Assembly: GCA_964555515.1 (NCBI GenBank)
Contig: CAZKSJ010000007.1
Span: 1 to 32,025 of the forward strand
Source of the DNA: UBA1388 sp964555515
Lineage (GTDB): Bacteria > Patescibacteriota > Microgenomatia > UBA1400 > PJMF01
Length of the DNA: 32,025 bases
Direction: 5' to 3'
The notes under the pieces were generated by a model. It did no database searches. It was not told the DNA's origin and saw only the letters and a list, made by a program, of their open reading frames with translations. Of this stretch, positions 1 through 6,989 are shown piece after piece. Position 1 is the first letter of the stretch; each line of letters starts with the position of its first letter. The translations under genes were made by a program, and so were the position numbers.

Positions 1-200
1 GCAAAATTAAAAGCGAACCCGCACATCTCGCACCCAGCAGCGCCCACATTCTGCTTGAAAAAAATTGCGCTCACTTAGAAACTTTAGCTAAAAACTCTAG
101 ACGTTCTGAGCAATTGATAGAGGCTGTAGATGGGTCGGCTTGGTTGAGCAGACAAGTTGCACCGCATCTAAACTCGAGCCTCACCGGCAATGAGCTTTGA
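1..200 (+). CDS. C-terminal end of an unidentified protein (partial)
   Basis: Frame 3 is open from the window edge to a TGA at 198-200, giving 65 residues. The composition is that of a normal soluble protein, with the stretch SAHILLEKNCAHLETLAKN followed by a short tail ending in TGNEL. The other two forward frames stop early. No domain is recognisable from so short a tail, and I do not assign a function. The gene is on the plus strand, opposite to the next supported gene at 667-1020. What follows it is the decayed-looking stretch described separately. The call rests only on the open frame and its plausible amino-acid content, so confidence is moderate. Confidence 0.45.
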   Translation, partial: KIKSEPAHLAPSSAHILLEKNCAHLETLAKNSRRSEQLIEAVDGSAWLSRQVAPHLNSSLTGNEL

Positions 201-340
201 GAAACCAGGCAAGTCATCCCTTCCTCACTGGAGGGTTGATTTGTTGCTACTCAGGTTCACACCGATTTTTTTGGTATTTTGAAAGGAGAAATATATATAC
301 ACACTATCCGCCAAATATCTTATGGCAGATAATTTCCTGT

Positions 341-495
341 ATGCCTGTTAAAGAGCTCTTGTTTCGCGGAGACGAGTTGAACAAGTTCAACAGCCGCAAA
401 AGCAAGAACAGTATCTGTTTCAGGCATGTGATCGTCATCAAAACCGTGTGTGGTTAAGTGACAACCCCAAAGCTACTGAAGCAGGTGAATATTGA
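341..495 (+). pseudogene. Possible small gene broken by a frameshift
   Basis: From the ATG at 341 frame 2 reads MPVKELLFRGDELNKFNS and then turns into unlikely sequence. From about 394 frame 1 reads QKQEQYLFQACDRHQNRVW and continues to a TGA at 493-495, but that frame has no start codon after a TAA at 349. Joining the two by a -1 shift near 385-405 gives one hydrophilic protein of about 50 residues. A GATAAT box lies 7 nt before the ATG, the same spacing as in the leaderless genes of this window, and there is no Shine-Dalgarno sequence. It could be a sequencing indel, a decayed gene or a programmed shift; no classical slippery heptamer is obvious. No family recognised. Confidence 0.3.
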
Positions 496-537
496 TTTTG
501 AACAAATCACCATCCAGCTACTTCAATCGCTTGTCCG

Positions 538-573
538 CTGCCCTCCAGGGAAAATAAAGGGAAATGAGGGCAG
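538..573. repeat. 8-bp inverted repeat, CTGCCCTC/GAGGGCAG
   Basis: CTGCCCTC at 538-545 pairs perfectly with GAGGGCAG at 566-573 around a 20-nt A-rich (plus strand) loop. Neither side is followed by a T-run, so it is not a good intrinsic terminator. It lies about 30 nt downstream of the orphan minus-strand promoter and could be part of a short structured transcript. Confidence 0.4.
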
Positions 574-606
574 TCAAGGCATCGATGATACCTATAACTA
601 GGGAGA

Positions 607-635
607 AGTATATCATTATAGAGCAATAAAATCAA
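607..635 (-). promoter_or_regulatory. Sigma70-type promoter with no recognised gene downstream
   Basis: On the minus strand TTGATT (630-635) is separated by 17 nt from TATACT (607-612). The -10 is extended by TGA, giving TGATATACT, the same string found before ftsE, the 5144-5776 gene and the DUF2130 gene. The start would be near 600, reading leftward through the inverted repeat and antisense to the broken small gene. No open frame follows. Confidence 0.45.
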
Positions 636-650
636 TACTATGGGATAGTA
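636..650 (-). terminator. Weak terminator-like hairpin after the small secreted protein
   Basis: On the minus strand TACTAT-CCC-ATAGTA forms a perfect 6-bp stem, followed by the T-rich tail TTGATTTTATT, 17 nt after the stop codon at 667. The stem is AT-rich and short, so termination would be weak. The tail overlaps the -35 box of the orphan promoter. Confidence 0.35.
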
Positions 651-666
651 GATGATAAACTGACGA

Positions 667-1020
667 TTAAGCCAGTTGGCGACGTGTGAAGTAGGCCAAC
701 CCACCAACCACACTTAACCCAGCCACAGCGGCCATGGTTTTAGTATCAAGGGCGGTGTCTACCGGCACGTGCACTTTTTGACCGTCTACGTAGACAATGG
801 TTTCACCCAAAATGTCTTGACGTTGTTTTTGTTCGCCTTCTTGCTTGAGCTTCAGTTTGCAAGTGATGTCCTGGCCGTAAGCACCACCGGTACATTCAGC
901 TTCGCCTTCTTGGACGAGTTTTTGCCACTGTTCTTGGGAGTAATCGGTTGCTTGAGCAGGCATAGCCACTAAAGTAGCCACAACGACCATTGCTAGAGAG
1001 GTGAGCGCGATTTTGTGCAT
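667..1020 (-). CDS. Small secreted protein with C-terminal membrane anchor, function unknown
   Basis: 117 residues. The N-terminus is a typical signal peptide (Lys at position 3, hydrophobic core 5-19, likely cut after AQA near residue 24). The mature part is hydrophilic and Gln/Glu/Lys-rich with two cysteines (43 and 54, in CTGGAYGQDITC) that could form a disulfide outside the cell. Residues 93-111 form one hydrophobic segment, followed by RRQ near the end, consistent with a C-terminal membrane anchor with a positive cytoplasmic stop. There is no LPxTG motif. The ATG at 1020 has an AAGGA ribosome site 8 nt upstream and a strong promoter at 1084-1112, so the gene is probably well expressed and monocistronic. 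No family recognised; an envelope-surface role is inference. Confidence 0.75.
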   Translation of the reverse strand: MHKIALTSLAMVVVATLVAMPAQATDYSQEQWQKLVQEGEAECTGGAYGQDITCKLKLKQEGEQKQRQDILGETIVYVDGQKVHVPVDTALDTKTMAAVAGLSVVGGLAYFTRRQLA

Positions 1021-1083
1021 GATAAATCCTTACGGTACTATAAAGATATATTAAACTATAAAAATATCTATTTACAAGAGGGT

Positions 1084-1112
1084 AATATACCGCCAATGCA
1101 TCATTTTGTCAA
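1084..1112 (-). promoter_or_regulatory. Strong sigma70 promoter for the small secreted protein
   Basis: Minus strand: perfect TTGACA (1107-1112), 17-nt spacer, TATATT (1084-1089). The start would be near 1077, leaving a leader of about 57 nt that contains the AAGGA site. This is the best promoter match in the window. The string GGTAATATACCGC around the -10 recurs at the start of the DUF4012 gene (8748-8760). Confidence 0.75.
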
Positions 1113-1156
1113 TAGTTATAGGTTAAAAATTTGGCTGAACAGAAAAAACTAGGAGA

Positions 1157-2434
1157 TTATTTTAAGTGCCAGTATAAACTCATGTAGCCATCGTCATGAA
1201 AAATAAAGACGCCGTTACCGCCATCACCCAAGCAATTGCGGCAGAAGTATCCTTTGCCATCGTCGACGGCGTAAACGGTGGGATCGCCAATCGCCACTAA
1301 ATCTAGGGCAGGATGGGCCTTACCCCCGTAAAAGTAGTTATAACAGGTGTTGCTGCCATAACTTTGGGTAATTCTAATCCCTTTCATCGGCCAGTCCCAG
1401 TCACCGCTGCCAGCATTTTGCTGGCCAGACGGATCATTACCACAACTTGTATCCCAGAGGACTGAGAAAGACTTGAGTTTATCAAGAGGGTTGATGTAGT
1501 TGCTATAGTACCAGCCCCATTCGCCGATGGACTGGAACTCTTTGACCGAATATTTGTAGACGCCAAAATGGAGATGAGCGCCAGTAGAATAACCAGAATT
1601 ACCCATCGTCCCCACGCTTTCCCCGCGCTTGAGCTCAACTTCATTGCCCTCTCTAATGACGATGCTCGCAGCAGACTGGATTTGGGCGAGTTCCTTACGG
1701 GCTTCTTCGATCAACTGTTGGAATTTGCGCTCGTTGCTGTTGGTGACTTCAAGCAAACTTTGTTGTTCTTGGCGTTGGACAGCGAGCACTTGCTTTTCTT
1801 TTTCCAGTTGGGCACGTTTTGCCTCTACCTCTGTTTGTTTGGTTTCTTTGAGGGCTTTTTGCTGGTCATAGACCAGGCGTTGCATTTCTGCGCGCTGCAT
1901 AGCTAAGGCGGTTTGAGCCCCAGCCACGTTAACATATTCCTCACGGGCGACGACCTTATTAAAAGACTCGGTGCTGGCGAGAACGGCAAATGGCGAAGTA
2001 CGCATTTCTTTGTACTGGGCACGCACTCGTTCTACCAACATGCTGGTTAACCGATCGAGTGATAAATTAAGACCACCAATCCGTTCGGTTAGATCGGCGA
2101 TGTCTTTTTCTAGACGGGCAATTTCAGCCTGGGTCTGCTGAATTTGCAGCTGTTGAACATTGATTTTTCCCTGAAGAATGGCGATGGTGTTGCTAAGAGT
2201 AACTTTTTGACTCTGCGCTTCCGCGAGTTTCTGTTCTAAGCAGCTTTTCTTTTCAACTAGGCACTGCGTGTATTCGTTGGGGTTATCTGGATTCTCTGTG
2301 CACTCTCTGTCCTCGCAACTTTCTGCCAAAGCTGTAGTGGCGATGGTTAGAAAAATAGCCACCAGCAACAATAATCGACCAAGTCGAACGGATCCACCAA
2401 CTAAAAAACGGGCAAATTTTGTGAAATTTGTCAT
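1157..2434 (-). CDS. Secreted coiled-coil M23 peptidase, EnvC/PcsB-like, with permuted catalytic domain
   Basis: 425 residues. A hydrophobic signal or anchor segment spans about 20-37, followed by a Cys-containing stretch (40, 44, 58, 65) and a long coiled coil (about 65-255), as in EnvC-type murein hydrolase activators. The peptidase part is in unusual order. Residues 257-315 contain GTMGNSGYSTGAHLHFGVY, the HxH half (H287, H289) that normally ends an LytM domain. Residues 345-425 contain HPALD (H374, D378), VFIFH (H413) and LYWHLK (H423), which normally begin it. The chain stops right at LYWHLK, where a canonical domain would run on into the GNEVELKRGESVG strand. All zinc and catalytic residues are therefore present, so an active hydrolase is plausible. 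It lies 46 nt downstream of ftsX and is probably cotranscribed with ftsEX, pointing to FtsEX-gated septal peptidoglycan cleavage. The ATG has only a weak ribosome site. Confidence 0.85.
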   Translation of the reverse strand: MTNFTKFARFLVGGSVRLGRLLLLVAIFLTIATTALAESCEDRECTENPDNPNEYTQCLVEKKSCLEQKLAEAQSQKVTLSNTIAILQGKINVQQLQIQQTQAEIARLEKDIADLTERIGGLNLSLDRLTSMLVERVRAQYKEMRTSPFAVLASTESFNKVVAREEYVNVAGAQTALAMQRAEMQRLVYDQQKALKETKQTEVEAKRAQLEKEKQVLAVQRQEQQSLLEVTNSNERKFQQLIEEARKELAQIQSAASIVIREGNEVELKRGESVGTMGNSGYSTGAHLHFGVYKYSVKEFQSIGEWGWYYSNYINPLDKLKSFSVLWDTSCGNDPSGQQNAGSGDWDWPMKGIRITQSYGSNTCYNYFYGGKAHPALDLVAIGDPTVYAVDDGKGYFCRNCLGDGGNGVFIFHDDGYMSLYWHLK

Positions 2435-2480
2435 CTTTTATCTCAAGTAACAATGGTTCTCACTTTACCAGAAAAATGCT

Positions 2481-3350
2481 TTATTGTCTAATCAAGCGTT
2501 GAGAAGCAGCCAGGCCAGCCAGCGCACCTAAGAGCATCGCTCCAGTGAGGCCAATGGCAAACTGGGCAGCGGCAAATTGCCAAGGGATGGGGAAGAGCTG
2601 GACTTCAGATACAAATTCCTGCACATCTGGAGACAAGCCAAGCACGATCGCAAAAGCGATCAGCCAACCGATGATGGCGCCCACGGCTCCATAAACCATA
2701 CCTTCCACCATAAAAGGCCGTTCCACGTACCACTTGGTGGCGCCGATCAGGCGCATGACCGCAATTTTGGGCTTCTGCATCGAGACGCGCATGCCCACGA
2801 TGACCATGATGACGAGAAAAGATAGCAACAGAAAAATTAAGGCTGTGGCAATACCAATGGTGCGGGCAGTGGATGTCCATGTCTGCAGTTTTTCGATCAC
2901 GATTTCTTGATAATCCACATCTTCCACACCCGGTGCTGCTTCCAAATCTTGTTTAACCTGAGAGAGGGCTTCAATGTTGTTGGCGGAAACCTCGATGCTT
3001 GCGGGCAAAATATCGGCACTGACTAACTCCAAGAGCATTGGTGAATCTTTATATTCATCACTGTAGATCTGTAATGCTTGTTCTTTGGTGGTGACATTGG
3101 TACTGGCAACGTACGGTTTTTCATCCATCAGTTTTTTGGTGGCGGCAATATCCGCATCTGAGGCTTCAATTTCAAAAAAAGCAATAATTTCTGGCCTGGT
3201 TTCATAGTGCCTGAGTACCAGTTGGGAAGCGGCTAAAAATGAGCTCAGCAAAAAGATGATGGCAAAAGTAACGGTGGCAATCATGATGGCAGCCATGGCC
3301 TGATATGGCGAGCGGCGGATACTGGACAGGGCGGAAGAAAAGGCGTTCAT
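2481..3350 (-). CDS. ftsX: Cell division protein FtsX
   Basis: 289 residues, the usual FtsX length. One membrane segment lies at 18-41, an extracellular domain of about 120 residues at 45-160, and three membrane segments follow at about 165-190, 215-240 and 258-285, which is the FtsX topology of the MacB/FtsX permease family. The extracellular domain is where FtsX is known to contact coiled-coil hydrolases or their activators. FtsX itself does not bind ATP; it passes FtsE's conformational change across the membrane. The start is 21 nt after the ftsE stop with no Shine-Dalgarno sequence, so translation probably depends on the upstream gene. The M23 peptidase follows directly and is the obvious partner. 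Confidence 0.93.
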   Translation of the reverse strand: MNAFSSALSSIRRSPYQAMAAIMIATVTFAIIFLLSSFLAASQLVLRHYETRPEIIAFFEIEASDADIAATKKLMDEKPYVASTNVTTKEQALQIYSDEYKDSPMLLELVSADILPASIEVSANNIEALSQVKQDLEAAPGVEDVDYQEIVIEKLQTWTSTARTIGIATALIFLLLSFLVIMVIVGMRVSMQKPKIAVMRLIGATKWYVERPFMVEGMVYGAVGAIIGWLIAFAIVLGLSPDVQEFVSEVQLFPIPWQFAAAQFAIGLTGAMLLGALAGLAASQRLIRQ

Positions 3351-3371
3351 ATGATTGTAATTGGTGAATAA

Positions 3372-4388
3372 TTAATCTTTGTCCTCTTCGGTTATTACTT
3401 CTCCTGATGACTTTTTTGGTTTACGAAAAAATTTTGACCAAATTGATCCTTGATGGGAGTCATGCAGGCGGCTTTTAGCTTCATGCGCGTCATTGGGTGT
3501 GGCAACCGATGTTGGATCGATTGAGGCCTCCTTATCGCTCATGTCGTCATTTTCGGGTGTTGCGTCAGCAGACTTGGTTGATTCATCTGAAATATCCTTG
3601 GCAGGGGTCTTATTTTTTGAATTATTCTCAAGAGAAGATTTTAGTTGCTCTTCATCTCCTTCATGAGTCGTTTTAGGCTCAGTTGTCTTGGTTTTGTGGG
3701 AAACCGGCACTTTTTTCGGGCCGTTGTCGCTGACGAGTTTACCCTGGTCAAGCTTGATGCGACGATGTTTGTCGCCATGTCCCAATACTTCTTGATCGTG
3801 GGTTGCAATCAGGACAGTCGTGCCCAGTTCATTGACTTTATGAAGCAGTTTGGCGATGGTATGTGAGGTTTCTGGATCAAGGTTACCGGTTGGTTCATCG
3901 GCAAAAATTAACTCTGGGCCAATCGCCAGTGAACGAGCAATACTCACCCGCTGGGCTTCTCCGCCAGAAAGTTGAGAAGGGAAGTGAAAGGCTTTTTCTG
4001 GCAACTTGATCAGTTTCAATAAGTCGGTGACCCGGCTTTCAATCTCGGCACTTTTTTTGCCCAAGACCGATAATGGTAAAGCAATGTTTTCCCAGACGTT
4101 CATTTCTGGAATCAGGCGGTAGTCTTGAAAGACGACGCCAATTTTGCGCCGGTGGTGATGGACTTGGCCTTGTTTAATACGGGCAATTGGTTCGTCTCTG
4201 AAGTAAACTTCGCCAGCAGAAGGGGTGTATTCCTTGGTGAGAAGGCGCATCAGTGTGGTTTTGCCGCTGCCTGAAGGGCCGGTGATGTAGACAATTTCTC
4301 CTGGTTCAACTTCAAAAGACACATCTTTCAACCCAAAATTATTGGGGGAGAACTCAATAGAAACAGTTTCGTAGCGTACGATTGACAC
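3372..4388 (-). CDS. ftsE: Cell division ATP-binding protein FtsE with long acidic C-terminal tail
   Basis: 338 residues. Residues 1-225 are a complete ABC ATPase: Walker A GPSGSGKT (37-44), Q-loop Q88, signature LSGGE (140-144), Walker B IFADE (161-165) and switch H197. The ATPase partners FtsX at the septum. FtsE is normally about 220-230 residues; here some 110 more residues follow (about 226-338), low-complexity and rich in Lys, Asp, Glu, Ser and Thr, with one short aromatic/basic motif SIWSKFFRKPKK near 315-326. The tail resembles a disordered linker with a terminal binding or membrane-touching peptide; its role is unknown. The start codon is GTG at 4388; no better start lies upstream. 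First gene of the ftsE-ftsX-M23 unit. Confidence 0.93.
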   Translation of the reverse strand: MSIVRYETVSIEFSPNNFGLKDVSFEVEPGEIVYITGPSGSGKTTLMRLLTKEYTPSAGEVYFRDEPIARIKQGQVHHHRRKIGVVFQDYRLIPEMNVWENIALPLSVLGKKSAEIESRVTDLLKLIKLPEKAFHFPSQLSGGEAQRVSIARSLAIGPELIFADEPTGNLDPETSHTIAKLLHKVNELGTTVLIATHDQEVLGHGDKHRRIKLDQGKLVSDNGPKKVPVSHKTKTTEPKTTHEGDEEQLKSSLENNSKNKTPAKDISDESTKSADATPENDDMSDKEASIDPTSVATPNDAHEAKSRLHDSHQGSIWSKFFRKPKKSSGEVITEEDKD

Positions 4389-4436
4389 AATAGTGCTTAT
4401 CTTAACCTGAACTGAAGATTCTCTCCAGTCAATCTA

Positions 4437-4465
4437 AGTATATCAGTTTAAGGAAAAATGGTTAA
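4437..4465 (-). promoter_or_regulatory. Promoter of the ftsE-ftsX-M23 unit
   Basis: Minus strand: TTAACC (4460-4465), 17 nt, TATACT (4437-4442), with an extended -10 (TGATATACT). The start would be near 4430, giving a leader of about 42 nt. The 14-mer TAAGTATATCAGTT covering this -10 recurs exactly at 5812-5825 before the 5144-5776 gene. Confidence 0.6.
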
Positions 4466-5010
4466 CTAGATTGTCGAGGTTGGTTTATTGGGAAGCATTT
4501 GGCCACGATATCAGGAATGTGGGACTTAACGAGATTGCTCACATAATACATACTGCGATATTGTCGAAATAGTCCCGACATACCCTCGCGAGTCAGTTGA
4601 ACAAAAGGTTGAGCAATATCCACTTCCTTACTATTGTCAATCTGCTCTCGAAGTAACTCGATTGTGAGTGTCATTGGTGAGAATGTCGCGCTATTCACCT
4701 GGTCGGTGTTATTGCCCAATTGAGATAATTCATAATTATTATATTTCTCTGGATCGATACATTCCACCATATTTTGAAGTGCAATTCTCGCTCCACCCTC
4801 GACATAAGCAGCCATACTATTACGAAAACTTTGCGGATTGAGACGACATTCCATGTTACCATACGCGTAATGGAACATTTGTGACAAAGAATGTCTTAAG
4901 TGTTCGTCTGGAGTGCAATTATTGATGTAACTTTCAACCTGACTTCCGGCTAGGCCACTCATTACCCATGGTCGATTATCCGCTGGCTGTCTGATTTCGT
5001 ACTCAGTCAT
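4462..5010 (-). CDS. Soluble protein of unknown function
   Basis: 182 residues with no signal peptide and no membrane segment. It contains four cysteines (32, 55, 84, 172), too scattered to suggest a zinc finger. The middle (about 36-85) and the C-terminal part (about 135-170) look helical; nothing resembles a known catalytic motif. I do not recognise the family. A strong promoter at 5040-5068 gives it its own transcript with a leader of about 22 nt, but no clear Shine-Dalgarno sequence is visible before the ATG at 5010. Its stop lies at the edge of the ftsE promoter, so it is a separate unit from the division genes. Base composition and codon use look like those of its neighbours. Probably a lineage-restricted gene. 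Confidence 0.65.
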   Translation of the reverse strand: MTEYEIRQPADNRPWVMSGLAGSQVESYINNCTPDEHLRHSLSQMFHYAYGNMECRLNPQSFRNSMAAYVEGGARIALQNMVECIDPEKYNNYELSQLGNNTDQVNSATFSPMTLTIELLREQIDNSKEVDIAQPFVQLTREGMSGLFRQYRSMYYVSNLVKSHIPDIVAKCFPINQPRQSS

Positions 5011-5039
5011 ATTTTCAAATGTGATTGATAGAACCGCGA

Positions 5040-5068
5040 ATTATATAGGATATAAAATCAACAGTCAA
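5040..5068 (-). promoter_or_regulatory. Strong promoter of the 182-residue unknown gene
   Basis: Minus strand: TTGACT (5063-5068), 17 nt, perfect TATAAT (5040-5045). The start would be near 5033, 22 nt before the ATG. Confidence 0.7.
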
Positions 5069-5132
5069 GCTGACTGGTTGACCTTACCAGGCTAACAGAG
5101 TAAGAGCAGAACTTAAAAATCAAGGAAATTTG

Positions 5133-5149
5133 GAATAACTGCGTTATTC
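5133..5149 (-). terminator. Stem-loop overlapping the stop codon of the 210-residue gene
   Basis: GAATAAC-TGC-GTTATTC is a perfect 7-bp stem with a 3-nt loop (5133-5149). On the minus strand the TAA stop of the 5144-5776 gene sits inside the first arm and AAATTT follows. It is AT-rich without a clean T-run, so it may be an mRNA-end structure rather than an efficient terminator. Confidence 0.35.
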
Positions 5150-5776
5150 AAGCGGCTTTTCGCCCTCAACTTTGACAATTTTAACTCGGCCGACGTCCAT
5201 CAACCAAGCTGCCTTTTGTCCTTTGAATGTTTCTCCCCAGACTTCAATCTCCATACCCACCAATTTATCCAGATCTGTAACCGATGAAGTAAGTGTCACC
5301 GACTGCGATGGGCCACCGGGTCGTAACAGCGTGTGCGTACCTTCCCCATCTGTGCCGCCAGCTTCTAAATAACCTTGAGCTTGATTGGGAAAGTCTTCAA
5401 CATTGGCGCTGCCAAAAACATCGCCTGCTTGAGCTTGATCTGAAGCGACTGTAGCAATGGGTTGTTCTGTCCCTAAACCACCCGTTTTGGCATACAATTC
5501 ATAACCGCCATAACCAGTGGCAATGCCCAGTACCACTGCAATTACACCAGCCATAACAAATTTAATTCGTGAGTTTTTTGGAGATTTGGCCATAGACGAT
5601 TTTTCTTCTGCAAATGATAGCGGGTGCACAACTGACCGCGGCTGATTATTATCATCGATGGCTACGCTCTCGTCAACAGCGGCTTTAGCCTGCTTTTGGG
5701 AAATTTTATCCGAAGATTTGGATGTAGCTACTGTTTTGGGTTGCTTGAGTTGATCCTCGGCGATGGTTGTTGGCAT
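5144..5776 (-). CDS. Single-pass membrane protein with disordered N-terminus, function unknown
   Basis: 210 residues. Residues 1-70 are polar and Lys/Ser/Asp/Gln-rich, probably disordered and cytoplasmic. One membrane segment spans about 71-92, followed by a flexible Gly/Thr/Ala-rich stretch. A small C-terminal domain (about 150-205) reads as alternating strands (SVTLTSSV, GMEIEVWGETF, AAWLMDVGRVKIVKVEG), which looks like a compact beta domain outside the cell, possibly OB-like. No catalytic motif. It has its own promoter (5814-5842) and sits between prfB and an unknown gene, so context says little. Topology (N-in, C-out) is inferred from the lysine-rich side SPKNSRIK just before the membrane segment. 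Family not recognised. Confidence 0.7.
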   Translation of the reverse strand: MPTTIAEDQLKQPKTVATSKSSDKISQKQAKAAVDESVAIDDNNQPRSVVHPLSFAEEKSSMAKSPKNSRIKFVMAGVIAVVLGIATGYGGYELYAKTGGLGTEQPIATVASDQAQAGDVFGSANVEDFPNQAQGYLEAGGTDGEGTHTLLRPGGPSQSVTLTSSVTDLDKLVGMEIEVWGETFKGQKAAWLMDVGRVKIVKVEGEKPLE

Positions 5777-5813
5777 AAAAATTTTTCTTCAACAGAAGTT
5801 TTTTAACAAGTTA

Positions 5814-5842
5814 AGTATATCAGTTAGCTAGTCTAGCAGCAA
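5814..5842 (-). promoter_or_regulatory. Promoter of the 210-residue membrane protein
   Basis: Minus strand: TTGCTG (5837-5842), 17 nt, TATACT (5814-5819) with an extended -10 (TGATATACT). The start would be near 5807, leaving about 30 nt of leader with a small CTTC-TGTT-GAAG hairpin just before the ATG. Confidence 0.6.
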
Positions 5843-5856
5843 ATGAAGGAGAAATC

Positions 5857-6963
5857 TTATACTCTGAGCCTGATTTCCGCCTGAATGAACTCATCAATTT
5901 GGCCATCCAAGACCGCGGTGGTATCACTCGTCTCAACTTCTGTTCTCGTATCTTTGACCAATTTGTAAGGATGGAGAACGTAGTTCCTGATTTGACTGCC
6001 CCAGCTGGCCAATTGGTGCGCCCCTTTTTCCTTGCTCAATTCTTGTTCGTACTCTTTTTCTTCTTGGAGGGCAAGGGTAGCTCTTAGTTTTTGTAAAGCG
6101 CGCTCTTTGTTCTGTGCCTGGGAGCGTTCCTCACGACAGCGCACAACAAGCCCACTAGGGAGGTGGGTTAACTCCACGGCGGTGTTGACTTTGTTGACGT
6201 TTTGGCCACCAGCACCGCCCGCCCTGGAAAAACTCCAAGACAAATCGGTATCTGGAATGACGATATCGGTGCTAACTGCCTCCAGAAGAGGCATGACCTC
6301 AACCAGCGCGAAAGAAGTTTGGCGCAAACTATCGGCGTTAAACGGGCTTTGTCTGACTAACCTGTGGGTACCACGTTCCCTTTTCAGATGGCCATAGGCG
6401 TATGGTGCCTCTACCACATACTCGGCTGCCTTGATACCCGCTTCTTCGCCTCGTGATTCAGACAGCAGCGTGTGCTTCCAACCTTGCCTTTCAAAATATC
6501 TGACAAACATTCTACGCAACATATCTGCCCAATCCATCGCTTCAGTACCACCTTGGCCAGAGTGAATTGAGAATAAGGCACCCTTTTTGTCATATTTGCC
6601 AGAGAGAAAACGCTGCAACTCAATCTGGTTTAATAGTTTAGTCAGCTTGCCCATTGAGTTTGATAATTCTTGGGCAAAGCTGGCATCGGCCGCATCTTGA
6701 TCATCTACAGATAACAGATCAATCGCAGCCTGGAGATCACCAGCCAGCGCAGCGACCTGATCATATTGTTCAATTTGTTGTTGCACGTCGGCCAGCTCTT
6801 GCATGACCTCCTTGGCTTCGGGACGATGCCAGAAGTCTGGAACGATCGATTTTTCCTCAAGTAGCTGCAATTGGTTGGTTAGGGCAGGCCGATCAAAGCC
6901 TACCAATAAACCAGCTGTTTTGGTTAATAACTGATCAATTTCTTCTTTTTGAGTTTGTTGCAT
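5857..6963 (-). CDS. prfB: Peptide chain release factor 2
   Basis: 368 residues from the ATG (the frame is open one codon further to a TTG). The GGQ peptidyl-tRNA hydrolysis motif is at about 253-255 in SRAGGAGGQNVNKVNTAVE, and the stop-codon-reading SPF tripeptide is at about 207-209, which marks RF2 (UAA/UGA) rather than RF1. The N-terminal helical domain and the C-terminal stem are complete. Unlike many bacterial prfB genes there is no internal UGA frameshift: the corresponding region reads straight through as GGC TTT GAT (residues 23-25), though the string CTTTGA is still present out of frame. A functional RF2 implies UGA is a stop here. A TACAAT box ends 7 nt before the ATG and no Shine-Dalgarno is seen, so a leaderless message is possible. 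Confidence 0.95.
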   Translation of the reverse strand: MQQTQKEEIDQLLTKTAGLLVGFDRPALTNQLQLLEEKSIVPDFWHRPEAKEVMQELADVQQQIEQYDQVAALAGDLQAAIDLLSVDDQDAADASFAQELSNSMGKLTKLLNQIELQRFLSGKYDKKGALFSIHSGQGGTEAMDWADMLRRMFVRYFERQGWKHTLLSESRGEEAGIKAAEYVVEAPYAYGHLKRERGTHRLVRQSPFNADSLRQTSFALVEVMPLLEAVSTDIVIPDTDLSWSFSRAGGAGGQNVNKVNTAVELTHLPSGLVVRCREERSQAQNKERALQKLRATLALQEEKEYEQELSKEKGAHQLASWGSQIRNYVLHPYKLVKDTRTEVETSDTTAVLDGQIDEFIQAEIRLRV

Positions 6964-6989
6964 CAAGTTGATTGTATCAGAAATGGATG

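Larger units (their letters stand above)
201..666. other. Intergenic stretch without an intact gene
   Basis: About 466 bp between the partial gene and the small secreted protein. It holds the frameshifted small gene at 341-495, an 8-bp inverted repeat at 538-545/566-573, a short stem-loop at 636-650 and an apparently orphan minus-strand promoter at 607-635. A longer open frame from 197 reads through with improbable composition (Cys, Trp and aromatic-rich) and is not accepted as a gene. Confidence 0.5.

Noticed and set aside
197..457. 86-residue open frame on the plus strand from 197
   Set aside because: Its first 48 codons give an improbable Cys/Trp/aromatic-rich sequence with no ribosome site; only the part from the ATG at 341 looks coding.
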